A stretch of 64,000 nucleotides of DNA. It comes from Steinernema hermaphroditum. Its lineage: Eukaryota > Nematoda > Chromadorea > Rhabditida > Steinernematidae. The position numbers and the translations under genes are program-made. A model generated the notes under the pieces. It had not been told where the DNA came from. It did not search any database and saw only the letters and a list, made by a program, of their open reading frames with translations. This document shows, piece by piece, positions 28,662 through 39,790 of this stretch (its first letter is position 1; every line of letters begins with the position of its first letter). The stretch lies in assembly GCA_030435675.1 (NCBI GenBank), contig CM059625.1, forward strand, positions 2,108,001 to 2,172,000, written 5' to 3'.

Positions 28662-31600
28662 TCATCGGTAAATAGAGAAACGCATCTCATCGTCGCTGCT
28701 GTCATCGTTGATTACGTAAATACGACCATCGTCCTCTCCTTCATCTGACTCCACGTCTTGTTTCTTGTGATTCTCTTGCTGTCCGAAGCGCCTCCTCTTT
28801 TTGTCAATTTCCTTCCTGGCCAGGAAGATACGGGCAGCCTCAGCAGCGCAGGCGTACTTTCTGTAGAGGGTCCTGTCGTAATCACGCAGCGCTTCGAACA
28901 TGTTCTTCTGAAATACCAAACAAACTGACTGCATAGAATAAAATATGGTTCGCATACCAAATCGACTTCGCGACAATCGTTTATGACGAAATGAGATCTT
29001 TCAACATCCAGCCACCGCTTCACACGGACAGGATCACAGTCAGCGCGTTTGTGATAAGCTTCGAATGGATACATGATGAAAGAATTTGTCTTTAGAACTG
29101 GAATGAAGGTGTCGTTCACTTCCCAAACGAAGCCAAAGATTTGGTCACAGGAGCTGTTCTTGCAGCAAAGTTGGGCAACGTCGATGCTGCTGTGGACACT
29201 CTGGAACATTCCTTGTGTTTTTTTTTGCATGCAAAGGGATAATTTCTGACCGGTCTACCTCCAGCCCGCTTCACTTTTCAATCGAAGCTGAAGGTAGAGC
29301 GGTCGCAAATTATACGAAAATATACAAAGCGTTCACCTTAGCCGAGCTGCGCAGGTTTGCACTCAATCTGCCCCAAATTTCTCTGTCCACACAGCCGTAC
29401 TGGCCGTGAGGAAGTCGTCGGATGGTAGTACTGTCACAGAGCTGGGCGCCACACTTGATGCAAACGAGCTGGAACTTGTTCGACTTCAACTTCCGCTCTA
29501 GCATTCTACGGTACTCTCGTTCGCTCTCCTTTTCTCGCTCTATTTCTTGGCGCTTATCTGTAATCTATATTGCTTTCGTTTATTCCGGAAACAGCGGTGA
29601 CCTTTGTACTCACCATGCGTCCTAGGACAGCGTCACCGTACGACTGAAGATGCTGCATAACACGTTTCATCAGGTCCTCCTTCTGGACCGAGGCCATCTC
29701 GTTGGCCTCGATGCTTCCATCGAGAGCCAGCAGCACCGACTTGCTGCCTTTGGCACGAGCACGACCTCGTCGTTGGATGAGCGTTTTCTCAGAACCAGTG
29801 TTGTTGTATTTTATGATGAGGTTACACGTGGAGATGTCCAGACCTTCTTCAGCGACGGAAGTGGCGACCAGGATCTTCAGGAGACCGTGGTTGAAGTTCT
29901 CAATGGTCTGCCGCTGCAAATACCCGCTCTGGCCTCCCAGAGAAGAACTTTGATTGGCACCTACACCGGAGCATTAATTCGATATTAGATGCGACTTCCA
30001 TACTAGTGACGTATCCAGCGTTGTCGCCTTCTTTGAAGCAGGGCCACTGACTACACATTTGGTTCAAGTAGTGGCACATCATCTCGGCAAAGACACGCTT
30101 CTGTACGAAGACGATGGTTCGCGATCCCGGCATAAGCGTGTACTGCTCAATCAGAATCCTTTTTAGCTTGACCAGGATGTCCTTTTTATTTTCACAGTCA
30201 TCTTTCTGCATCCTGAGCAGCTCATCGCAATGTTCTGAAAAACAGAATTGAGAATGGCGCCATTAGCAATTCTAACCTTCAAAACTTCTGACGACATCAA
30301 AAGTTCCATCCAACGTATTTGTTCTAATTTCGTTGCGAGCCTCTTGAAGAAGCTGCAGAGCGTAGCGAGAAGGAAGCATGTCATTGTATTCCAGCGCCAA
30401 TTGGTACTTCTGAAGACACTGTGCATCAGAAACCATCAGTTTTCATACAGTAGAATACCTTCAAAACGTCCAGGATCTTCATGAACCTCGTTTTGTCCGG
30501 AAAACCGGGGATGCTGGTAATACGCGCACCCAACATTCCCAAGAAACACTGGTAATTCAGCGACTGCTTCTCGGAGGGGAACTGATACTCAGCCTAAAAG
30601 ACGAGTTCACGAGCAAGTCCTGGAGCGAAGGCCAACCCATTTGCCAGGGAGATGCTTCTGCATTTGATAGCGCTTGAGTTCGTTCTCGAGATGCTGCTGT
30701 AGTTCGGTCATAAACGCGAGAAGGCGGTGAATGAACGGCGAATCGCTTTGTCGAACGGCTCTTTCGATGCTGTCGATGGGGGGAACGACATGTTTGATCA
30801 AGTCCTCCTTCGCGCGGCGAACGGTGGACACGGTTTCAGCGGACAGGTTCACACAGATCTTCAGCATATGGCTCATACAGCCTTCCACACTCGTGTTGCT
30901 CGAGCCAACCCCCACCGAGGCTGTCAATCCGATGATCTGCGGAGGAGGTCCGCTCGCTTCGTGCACCATGTCCATCAAAACTACAAGTTAACAATAGCAA
31001 TATGCTGTTGGAAATATGTTATTCTTACTCTTGTAGGGATGCTCCCTGTCACAGTGGTGACATTCGTCGAATACAAACATGGTGAAGTCGGAGATATTAA
31101 GGCGATCGTTTCGCTTTGGGCTCTTCAGCATATTCCTAAATCGTTGATGTAAAAACCATGTACAGCGTATGCGGAATAGATGCAAACAATCTACGACAGA
31201 TCAGATCACACCTGTCTATAGACAGTAGACAATATACGACCTGCCTGCAGTCTGTTTTAATCGTCCGCACTCACTAAAATTTGAGTGTCTATAGACAGTT
31301 TACAGTCGAGATCAACCGATCGCACTTATCGGGACTTGCAAAAATGCAGACCACAGACTGTGGTCTGTAGACGAATAGCTATTGGCTCGTCTATTTTTCG
31401 GTGCTTCGGGAATTGCAGCACATACATAAAAAGTTGAGGAGTGAAGACCACAATGTGACAGCCTAGAGCGCAATACGCACGACATTCAGCCGTTTCGGTC
31501 CCACAGAAACCGCTTACTGCATAGTCTATTCGGAAGAAGACGTTCAAGGCGATACACTGTTGTTCGACGAGCGGAACGGTCGGAACCATCATAGCAACCT

Positions 31601-32748
31601 AAATCGCGATTCATCACTTGCCCCATTCAACAAGATCCATACTCTCGCGCCCTTTCCGCTCTCCGCCGCCTTCTGCAGATGGTCCTTGATGATGTACGAA
31701 GCGACGACCGTCTTGCCGGATCCGGTAGGAGCGCAAATAATTGTGTTTTTGCCCATAATGGCTTCTTCCACGAGTTCCTGCTGGTATTTGCGAAGAACGA
31801 TTGACTCTGGCGGCGGCACTCCAAACTTCGCACAGGCTTCAGCTCGTCCAAACAGCGGTGTGTACTCCTGGAACTTGCTCTGCGGACGGAAGTGTTGGTC
31901 CTCTTCTGAATGCTCGTAGATTTCCTGCGGAGCAGCGAAGCATCCGACGTTCTCCGCCATCAATTTCCTCTGCTGCTCGGCTATGAACAGATCTGAAATG
32001 GTTGGCAACTATCGGATAAAGGCAACAAGGAGAACTAACCGATCGTCGCCGCGTTTTCGGAGTCGATGAGGTCGGCAAGAACTGAGTGCCACTCACTTCC
32101 ACGCAGTGCGATCAGAAGGTGAAAGTACCAGTGGCCGGAGGTCGTCGTAATCCGGTTCAAAGGGAGACGGCGGATAATGAGTGCCGCCAAACGATCGGGA
32201 TCGCGCGTTGAGGGATCTTGCCACAGGGACAGAACCTCGTTCACGAGCGGCTGGTAGATCTGGCCGAAATGAGTGCGTAGATCCTGTGCCAGCTTGTTTG
32301 GCCGAATGAGGCTGCATAGATTTTCGATAATTCGCTCTCGGTCGCCGTAGAACTTCACAAAAAACATCCTCTTCGACACGTCGGGGTAATGCGCCATCGT
32401 GTACTCCTCGTAAACGTCTCTCGCGTTCGTTTTGAGTAGTTCCTACACATGCACGATGCAGATATTTAAGAAAAGAAGGCCTACCTCCAACAGGCAGATG
32501 TGCTCTTTGTGGTCGTCGACGATAAAGCGGAACATGTACTCCAGCGCTTCGGCTCTGCTCTTCTCCGAACCGTTCAACATCTCCACCAGGCGGTCGACGA
32601 TTCCGTGATCTTCAAAGCAGAATACGACAGGCCGCTGAGAGGACTTACCGAAGATGTTCGACTTCTTCACGAACTGGAGATTCAGAAGTCGCTTCACTTC
32701 ATACTTGAAGAGCCGTATGTGGTCTGTGGGCATCACCGAGCGCGCCAT
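28662..32748 (-). CDS. drh: RIG-I-like / Dicer-related helicase, 13 exons, complete
   Basis: Exons on the minus strand (approximate): 32748-32485, 32442-32040, 31992-31643, 31598-31426, 31135-31029, 30980-30637, 30593-30459, 30418-30277, 30234-30004, 29960-29614, 29564-29337, 29200-28958, 28907-28662. All phases agree and give about 1070 residues. The N-terminal 220 residues are helical (in this family often CARD-like). Helicase motifs: APTGSGKT (I), TPQLF (Ic region), DECHHCD (II), LTAS (III), ILVATSVAEEGLDI and QRRGRARAKG (V-VI). The C-terminal regulatory domain has CIKCG and CCKNSSC as zinc ligands. An acidic tail follows. C. elegans DRH-1/DRH-3 act in antiviral and endogenous small-RNA pathways. 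I cannot tell which paralogue this is. A TTTTCAG 8 bases before the ATG may be a spliced-leader acceptor. Confidence 0.93.
31207..31330. repeat. Palindromic repeats in a drh-type intron
   Basis: Two copies of the perfect palindrome CTGTCTATAGACAG (about 31212 and 31292) lie in the 290-base intron between exons 4 and 5, with further TGTCTATAGACAG-like pieces. It looks like a small foldback insertion remnant. Confidence 0.5.
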
Positions 32749-33030
32749 ACTGGCTCTGAAAATGACAGAGCTTTGATGCAGAAACAAGAGCAAAATGATC
32801 GAAATGAGGGTGGTGGCTGCGAGCGTCGTCGTTCGAACTGTCCACCGAAATGAGGCATTGTTTCAGATTTCTGGATCCCACAACGAGATGATTGAAGGCC
32901 ATTTTCGTGATCGAAAAAACAAACAGAGTATAGTGGAATGGAACAATTCGCGACCGAAAGGACAACAAACGGTGTCGGAGATCGGAAACTAAACTACTGC
33001 CTTTCGTTGTCCATCATCTGCTGATCCATA

Positions 33031-33230
33031 TATAGTCCATTTTTTTTTTCGAACTCCACAAAAGCGATCAATCACAGCGCGGTGGGACCCAGAATTTGCT
33101 CTAGCGCATTGAAAGAAGCGAACGAACGCACGAAATATTTGCCTTTCTTCAGTGTGCTGGAGCGAATTCTCGGTCTCGCCGCGCGGTGATTGATCGCTTT
33201 TGTGGAGTTCGAAAAAAAAAATGGACTATA
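33031..33230. mobile_element. 200-bp MITE with 45-bp terminal inverted repeats
   Basis: The ends TATAGTCCAT and ATGGACTATA begin inverted repeats that match for about 45 bases (through CGAACTCCACAAAAGCGATC). The terminal TA pairs fit a TA target duplication as made by Tc1/mariner-type elements. There is no coding capacity. A diverged relative lies at about 40405-40555. Confidence 0.85.
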
Positions 33231-33752
33231 CGTCCTGAATTTGCATATTTCATGACCTCTGTCTTTTAAAGGGTCTTTAAAAGTGACTCATGTATTCGTC
33301 AAACAGGACAGTAGTACTTTCATCAATTTTCTTTATGATGCAAAGCTTTCTTTCCTTCACCTAGTGAATCAGCTGTTGGACGAATGGACGATAATTTATA
33401 GAATAAGAAAGGATCACAGCCTTGCAAACCGTCGATATCTTTTTCTGGTAACTGAGACGTTTATTCCCACATAACACAGCCCATCGATCGACGTTCTTCC
33501 TTCATTTTTGGCTCCACTTCACATGTGCTTGTTTTTGTTTTAACATGTCGGCCACCCGCCTGTTACACACGATCGACTACAATCAAACGAAAAGCAACAC
33601 AGTCGTAGACGAGACGCACTAGGTCGTCGTCCGTCCCAATCCAGTTTCGGCAACTCGACAAACTTCGCCAAGAACGAGAGTAATTGTTAACGTCACGACG
33701 CGTTGAAATATAGTCGAGCGGCCGCATCTACGAAGTTTGTTATCGTTCAGCA

Positions 33753-34028
33753 ATGACGCCCGCCAAATCACTGCTTCTTCTTCTTCCTTTTCTACTCCTT
33801 ATTTTGCTATGCTCTCATTCAGAAGCGGTACCGACGTTTCCTGAGTATCGGTAAGAGGCTACAGCCGTCTCAAATGGTATTTTCACAATTGCCAGGTTAC
33901 GATTAAAACGTCAAATGCCGTTCAATGTCGGCAATTTCATGCAACAGTTCAACCAAGACATGAACATCGACTTCAACTTCAAGTTCAACCAGCGATTCAG
34001 AACGATGTTCGGTGCGATGCAAGGATAG
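33753..34028 (+). CDS. Small secreted peptide precursor, two exons
   Basis: Exon 1 is 33753-33850 and exon 2 is 33896-34028, separated by a 45-nt intron (phase 2), giving 76 residues. Residues 1-25 are a strong signal peptide (Leu-rich, ending SHSEA). RLKR then forms a furin-type R-x-K-R site. The mature part would be about 37 residues beginning QMPFNVGN, rich in Asn, Phe, Gln and Met and ending GAMQG. TTCAG two bases before the ATG is a good spliced-leader acceptor. I do not recognise the family. It has the same precursor plan as the three Gly-rich genes downstream. Confidence 0.7.
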
Positions 34029-35756
34029 GCGACGATACCCTTTGATTCATGTGTTTCTTGTCCCCCTTTTTGTTGATGTTTTTCACGTCTATTTAAAAGT
34101 TTTACTCCACGACGGCTGTATAAAAACTCCACGCAGGTTCGTGCAATTATGCATATGTCACAAATAAAATTTACTTCAACGAAACACGCATAGAAAGTAA
34201 TCAAAAATCGCTTTTTAGTTATGAATAGCTATCGATTGTGTAGGTGTGGAATGATCTAGGGTACTGATAGAATACCTCTGTGACCATTGATAACATCGAT
34301 CATTTCACCGACTTATTATAGTGTATGATATAAGTCCAGAAACGCTCTGTAAATGGATCTTTTTGTTAAAGTGGATGTTTAATATCTGTATTATTAGATG
34401 AATATAAAAAGCAATTACTCTGATGAATAGTCTAGTCGCCTATGTAACTGGGAAAAAACTAAAATGTAACTCTTACAAGGGAAACATGAACCCGCTGAAA
34501 TTTGGTGTGCTGATGGATCTTGGGGAGACTAGTAACCGTACAAAATATTAGGTACCCATGGGCATTCCACACGTTTTAAAAGGTATATTATCCGTTCTTG
34601 TCGAGAACATAGTGATTCAATGTACACCTGAAGAACATTTGGTATCCGGATCACGATCTGCCAGACCGTTCCTCTAGAATGCACAGATGAATCGGCAGCA
34701 ATTCCCTTGTTAGTTTTAAAGAGGATGTTTAAAATCTGGATTATTAGGTAAAAAACAATTACTCTGATGAATAGTCTAATGTACATGCACAGCTTCTCGC
34801 CAAGAAACTCATTTATCAACTTAAAACATTTCATATTTTGGAGAAACGGTTCTATCCTCCTAATATCCGATATTCATTTCAAAGTCGATGAGGGATGGAC
34901 ACCAACAATGAGTACCTGCTTAAGCAGCGAACCTGTATAGATCGAATTCTGCTTTGTCGAATCGGAAAATTTGATTCCTTCTGTTTTGAACACGCATGTA
35001 GGTTGTTTTCGATCCAGCTCTCTTGATTGATTATGTGTTTGACCAATAAGTCGTCAGTTCCTTGTCAATAGATCTAAGAGTGGTGTGGAAGATGTAAACC
35101 TAGGGAAATTAGTATCCCAGTATCCCGATATCCAACGCCTATTTGCACAAGACTTGAATATAGATTGGAACTCAAACTTACTCGTTGAAACTCAGAAGGT
35201 TCTTCGAGTAAAATCCTGGATGTTCTTTTAGGACAACAGCCGTTGATTCAAGAGTTTAAACTCGATAAACTAGGACAATATCTTGATATTTTTTTCTGAA
35301 TATCATCGAATGTTTGTGCCAAGCAGAAGGGAACTCTCTTTAGGATGAACTTCATTTCTTCAATACGGGGATATTTTCAAATGAAAACCTTGATTTGCGA
35401 TCAGTATTCGATGCTCTTCAAGTTGGCAGATCCAGGTTTTAAACAATAAAAGTGCATGTATCAAATAATAGCCGTATAGCTTACAAGATGCATAAAAACT
35501 TCGGCCTCAGACCAGCCGACTGTAAAGAGCATCGAACAGTAGGATCCGTTGGAGACGAATGCTCTAAATTCGTCGGAAGTTCGTCTAATGAGTATAAAGA
35601 GAAATGCTGCCGCTGACACCGTACATACATTCGAATGGATAACATCATTTCGATTTTTTTGTAATGTACAAAGACGACGAACCCGTCGAGTTCCTGTTTG
35701 TTATCTCGTCCCAGTGACGACATAACGGAGTCTGCGGCAAACAACACTGAGACGCA
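34029..35756. other. Intergenic with a direct repeat
   Basis: I find no gene. 34365-34440 and 34710-34785 share AATTACTCTGATGAATAGTCTA and the preceding GGATGTTTAA...TGGATTATTAG, an imperfect direct repeat about 345 bases apart. Confidence 0.5.
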
Positions 35757-35764
35757 TATAAAAG
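35757..35764 (+). promoter_or_regulatory. TATA box of Gly-rich gene 1
   Basis: TATAAAAG lies 42 bases before the ATG, the same distance as in gene 2. Confidence 0.75.
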
Positions 35765-35798
35765 ACCAACAATCGAGAAAATTGTCTAGTTTAATATT

Positions 35799-36126
35799 AT
35801 GGACCGAAGGTATCTGGCCGTCTTCGTTGTGCTCGCCGCTGTGTTATTGTCGTCGGACGCTGCGTAATTTAATTTTTTTGTGTAACAATCATAACTTGTT
35901 ATGTTGTAGGATCATCCGCAGTAAAAGGTACGGATATGGCTATGGATATGGATACGGAGGTGGATATGGATACGGTTGTGGTTGCGGAGGATATGGTGGC
36001 GGAGGCTATCCGATGGGTGGCGGAATGGGTGGAATGGGCATGTGGGGAGTGCAGTCCAGCAACTCGTATTCGGCCAGCTCGTCGGTGAGCTCGTCGAACA
36101 GCTACAGCGCCTTTGGGATGGGATAA
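35799..36126 (+). CDS. Secreted Gly/Tyr-rich peptide 1, two exons
   Basis: Exons are 35799-35863 and 35910-36126 with a phase-2 intron of 46 nt, giving 93 residues. A signal peptide (MDRRYLAVFVVLAAVLLSS) is followed by IIRSKR, a furin-type site. Then come repeated GYGYG units, a CGCGG pair of cysteines, GGGMGGMG and the tail WGVQSSNSYSASS...SAFGMG. Nematode Gly/Tyr-rich secreted peptides are often epidermal, antimicrobial or cuticle-associated; that role is inference here. Confidence 0.85.
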
Positions 36127-36199
36127 TCGATTGTGCTTTGACTTATCTATGGATTGTAAATGTATTGATAAACTGAGGAGATGGTCAGTGATTTGATTG

Positions 36200-36830
36200 C
36201 ATGACCAGAACACATCGACAATGCTGAAATGCCAGAAAGGCGAAATAGGTTTGATAGAAGTTTAAGTTGGCCATGGAACGGAATTCTAGCCGACGAATAA
36301 CTGTAAACCAAGGGCTAAGACTAAACTTTGGCGAATGATCCTTATGCCTTAGTGCTCGAACCTGAAGTAGCAGTTGTAGAACAGGACATCTGAAATGCCA
36401 ATGAAGAGGTTTGCTAGAAGTTTTAGTTGATGATGGAAGTGTATTCCAGGCAAAGAATAGTTGAAAAGCAACGGGCTTAGACTAAATTTTGGCGATTGAT
36501 CCTTATGCATTGGTACTCGAATCGGAAATAACAGTTACGGATATTTAGGCCATTCTTGGACACGTCCAAATCGCCGACAAGCCGTATTTATCCAAATCGG
36601 AGTCTTAGTCTAAATCGTACCCTTCAAGAGTCAATTTTTGCCGAGTCGATGTACTGTCGCTCGGATTTTGTGGCTCCAAGTCCGTCGGACCGGAATTCGA
36701 TTCAAACTTGAAGTTCCAACATGTTTAGCATTACAGATCCAACCTATTACTTATGGGGTATGCCGGTGATTTCATCGCATGACCAGAGTATATCAGCAGT
36801 GCTGAAATGTCAAAAGAAGGGAAGAAGTTC
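36200..36830. repeat. Local imperfect tandem repeats
   Basis: About 165-base units at 36225-36385 and 36388-36545 share GACTAAA(C/T)TTTGGCGA and TGATCCTTATGC. A shorter third piece at 36775-36830 repeats GCATGACCAGA and GTGCTGAAATG from 36200. They lie between Gly-rich genes 1 and 2 and are noncoding. Confidence 0.6.
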
Positions 36831-37434
36831 TGGAGTAATTTGAGTCCTGGAGCATGCAAGCAGTTCTTCACAAATGCCAATCCTTATTCACAACAGTTAT
36901 GTCCATTTTTATGTACATTCCATGATATATAGCTAACCAAATGCTGAGAGCATAAGAGAATGTTTGTCTATACGTGCTTTGATAGCATTTTGGCAGCCAT
37001 TATCCTTGATCTTTGGTCGCAATTACCCGTCACCTTTCGTGTCGTTAGTCGTGTTTACTGTCTAGGAGGGTACAGAACACACGGAAGTGGTGTTCTGCCA
37101 TCACTGAGAACTAAAGGAAGTGGTGGAAGTGGTAGTCCGACACAACATCGAAAAAAAAGAAGTCCCCGCAATGTCACTCCTTATGCATAACAACTCCTTG
37201 CATAGCAAGGCAAAAAGTTCTGTTGTAGTTAAATTCTCGTTCTTCAAAATGCAGAATTACAAAACCATTTGCCTGGACTGGACGAGAGCTGTCCGTAACA
37301 TGCTGTATAGCATTCGATACGAAGTCCTTTGTGATTTTTTTTTGTGCTCACATGACAGGACATCTTGTTTTTACGTTTCACGTTCCTGGACGTTCCTCGT
37401 CAACGCTTAAGCGTAAACAACAATGAGCCACATA

Positions 37435-37442
37435 TATAAAAG
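37435..37442 (+). promoter_or_regulatory. TATA box of Gly-rich gene 2
   Basis: TATAAAAG lies 42 bases before the ATG. The leader between TATA and ATG shares TAGTTTAAT with gene 1. Confidence 0.75.
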
Positions 37443-37476
37443 AGAGCTCGACAAAAATGTTATGTTTAGTTTAATA

Positions 37477-37882
37477 ATGAACCGAAGACATCTCGCCGTC
37501 GTCGTCGTCGTCCTATTGCTTGCTCTCCTCTCCACGACAGGAGCAAAGTAATTTTCTACGTGCACAACGCTCTGCAACCGATGCTTTTAGAATCGTCCGC
37601 CTCAGACGTCAAGGCTCCTACGCCGGTGGCTATGCTGGATCGTCGGGCTATCCAGGCGGTGGAATGGGTGGCTTTGGTGGTCAAGGAATGGGCGGCGGAT
37701 ACGGATACGGTGGTGGAATGGGATATGGCTGCGGCTGTGGAGGCGGCATGGGTGGCGGAATGATGGGCGGTGGAATGATGGGTGGAGGCGGCGGGCCGTG
37801 GGGAGTGCAGTCAAGTAACTCCTATTCGCAAAGCAATTCAATGAGCTCCACGAATAGTAATAGTGCGTTTGGTATGGGATAA
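37477..37882 (+). CDS. Secreted Gly/Met-rich peptide 2, two exons
   Basis: Exons are 37477-37547 and 37591-37882 with a phase-2 intron of 43 nt, giving 120 residues. Signal peptide MNRRHLAVVVVVLLLALLS, then IVRLRR (furin-type), a Gly/Tyr/Met-rich body with CGCGGGMGGG, and the tail GPWGVQSSNSYSQSN...SAFGMG. It is a clear paralogue of gene 1: same intron position and phase, same tail, same TATA spacing. Confidence 0.87.
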
Positions 37883-38299
37883 TTGTGATGTAGACGGCTG
37901 CTTGAAGCGCTGCTATGATTAGAAACTTTGACTTAAATACATTTTTCGTCGTGTGCACAAAGTTCATCTCCTCGCTACATCAGATTAGTGTATAGCCATA
38001 ACATTATCTTACATGATTGTTGCCAATTAACTCAAATGACAGTTCGAAGTTCAATCTACATGTACTTTGACTTCACTTACCAAACGCCACATGCCTTTCC
38101 ACCCTTTGGTGAGTCACTTTTGTAACGCCGATCAGCGACCCAGACGTAACTTCCGGCTCAAATTCGTCTAACACCGCCGTTCACACCGCTCTATCGACCA
38201 TCTAAATTAAGGGAAAACCTATCGATCGTGACTACTTTACAGCAAGTTCAAGTTCTGTTGTTATTCTACTGCGGACGAGACAGAAAACATGTTGACGAG
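37883..38299. other. Spacer between Gly-rich genes 2 and 3
   Basis: No gene seen. It includes the 3' UTR of gene 2 and the upstream region of gene 3. Confidence 0.5.
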
Positions 38300-38307
38300 T
38301 ATAAAAG
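38300..38307 (+). promoter_or_regulatory. TATA box of Gly-rich gene 3
   Basis: TATAAAAG lies 44 bases before the ATG at 38344, matching the 42-base spacing of the two paralogues. This supports 38344, not the ATG at 38320, as the true start. Confidence 0.7.
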
Positions 38308-38343
38308 AATTCGTTGACCATGGTGCAATCAGTGTCTACCGAT

Positions 38344-38778
38344 ATGGGCCGATATATTCTTCTGCTGCTCGTCTTCTTGGCTTTTTCGACGTTCTTCGTG
38401 TCTGAAGCCCGTCAGACCAAGCGTTTGAAGCGTCACTATGGTGGCGGCTGGAACGGCGGATATGGTGGCAGAGGGGGCGGATATGGTGGCGGCGGAGGCT
38501 ATGGCGGCGGCGGAGGCTATGGTGGCGGAGGAGGCTATGGTGGCCGAGGAGGATATGGCGGAGGCGGATACGGCGGAGGCGGTGGTCAGTGCCCTGGCTG
38601 TGGTGGAGGTGGACAAATGGGTGGACAGATGGGTGGAGGATGTCCCGGCTGCGGAGGTGGAGGACAGATGATGGGTGGTGGCGGCGGTCCGTGGGGAGTT
38701 CAGTCAAGTAACACCTTCTCCAAAAGTTCCTCCGTCAGCGGTTCGAACAGCTTCAGCGAGTTCTCCGCCGGAAAATAA
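38344..38778 (+). CDS. Secreted Gly-rich peptide 3, single exon
   Basis: 144 residues from ATG 38344. Signal peptide MGRYILLLLVFLAFSTFFVS, then QTKRLKR, a furin-type site, then a body of GGYGGGG repeats. Two CPGCGGGGQM(M)GG units add four Cys. The tail is GPWGVQSSNTFSKSSSVS...EFSAGK. It lacks the intron of its two paralogues, so it has either lost it or arose by retroposition. Same C-terminal module and TATA spacing as genes 1 and 2. Confidence 0.85.
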   Translation: MGRYILLLLVFLAFSTFFVSEARQTKRLKRHYGGGWNGGYGGRGGGYGGGGGYGGGGGYGGGGGYGGRGGYGGGGYGGGGGQCPGCGGGGQMGGQMGGGCPGCGGGGQMMGGGGGPWGVQSSNTFSKSSSVSGSNSFSEFSAGK

Positions 38779-39310
38779 CTCTAAATTCGCATTGTACCCT
38801 GTATTTTGACAGATCTGTGATGCTGCTCAATAAATAACTGAATATCAATATAACCGTTCATATCAATTTGACCTTTTCGATCAGGGATCAGTCGAAGTCG
38901 GACACAAGAAGGTGGTAATCCGTTTCTGAGTTTCTTGTCATCGTCTTGGCGGGCGTGGGTCTGTCTACAGCGATGATGAAACGATGATCGGTAGAGCGGT
39001 GAAAAAATAAAAGAAATACAAAACAGCGAGTCGGCATTCACGGCAAAGACGTTCTTGATGCGCAGTATAACGAGTTTGACCAAATCAATGCTCACTGAAT
39101 GAGACCGAAGACATTGAACTAAAGTGGTCTCAGAGATTCGTCACAAAACCGAGCCCGTTCGGCTCCAGCCAACTTTTATGACTGTGGCCAGGAGTGAATC
39201 ATCATAAAAACACGAATTTTCAGGTGCAGCTAGTATTTTTTCATATAAACGGCACAGAACAGAAAAGCGAGAGGCCTGATTGCATGTAGGCAGCGTTCGA
39301 TACTCCAGCG
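38779..39310. other. Intergenic, no supported gene
   Basis: AATAAATAA at about 38828 serves gene 3. Short open frames on the minus strand show no domain. Confidence 0.45.
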
Positions 39311-39480
39311 GTGGTTACGTGGCTCAATCGGTTAGCCTGGATAATAGCGCGAGCCATACGCGGGTTCGAACCCGAACACGTAATCAATTCTGTGCAGAAA
39401 TTACCCGGAACTACGTTTTCTTTTTTTTCTTTTGCTTGTTCTGATTCCTTAAAATAAAAATGAATCAAATATTCCACTGG
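39311..39480 (+). mobile_element. tRNA-derived SINE, copy 1
   Basis: The tRNA-like head has an A box TGGCTCAATCGG and a B box GGTTCGAACCC. Its ends pair (TTACGTG with CACGTAA). The body after it (TTTCTTTTGCTTGTTCTGAT...AATATTCCACTGGATCTATGCC) is shared with the other copies. It is too altered around the anticodon arm to be a normal tRNA. Confidence 0.75.
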
Positions 39481-39548
39481 ATCTATGCCAAAGGAAACGA
39501 ACGTGGGATGATTAGCATATAGGTAGTGTTCGATACCCTACGTCGGCA

Positions 39549-39790
39549 GGTGCTCACGTAGCTCGATCGGTTAGCCTGGAGAACGTGGTCAACTGCAGGC
39601 GAGTTCGACCCCGCATGCAGCCGTAATCACTTCTTTGCAAAAATTGCCTTGAAATACGTTTTTATTCTTTGCTTTGCTTGTTCTGATCCTTTAAAATTAA
39701 AGTGAATCAAATATTCCACTGGATCTATGCCAAAGGACACGACCGTGGGATGATTAGCATATAGGCAGTGTTCGATACCCTTCATACGGA
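39549..39790 (+). mobile_element. tRNA-derived SINE, copy 2 (tandem)
   Basis: Same head (AGCTCGATCGGTTAGCCTGG, GAGTTCGACCCC) and body as copy 1, spaced about 235 bases from it. The linker AGGCAGTGTTCGATACCC recurs between copies, so the copies form a tandem array. Confidence 0.75.
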
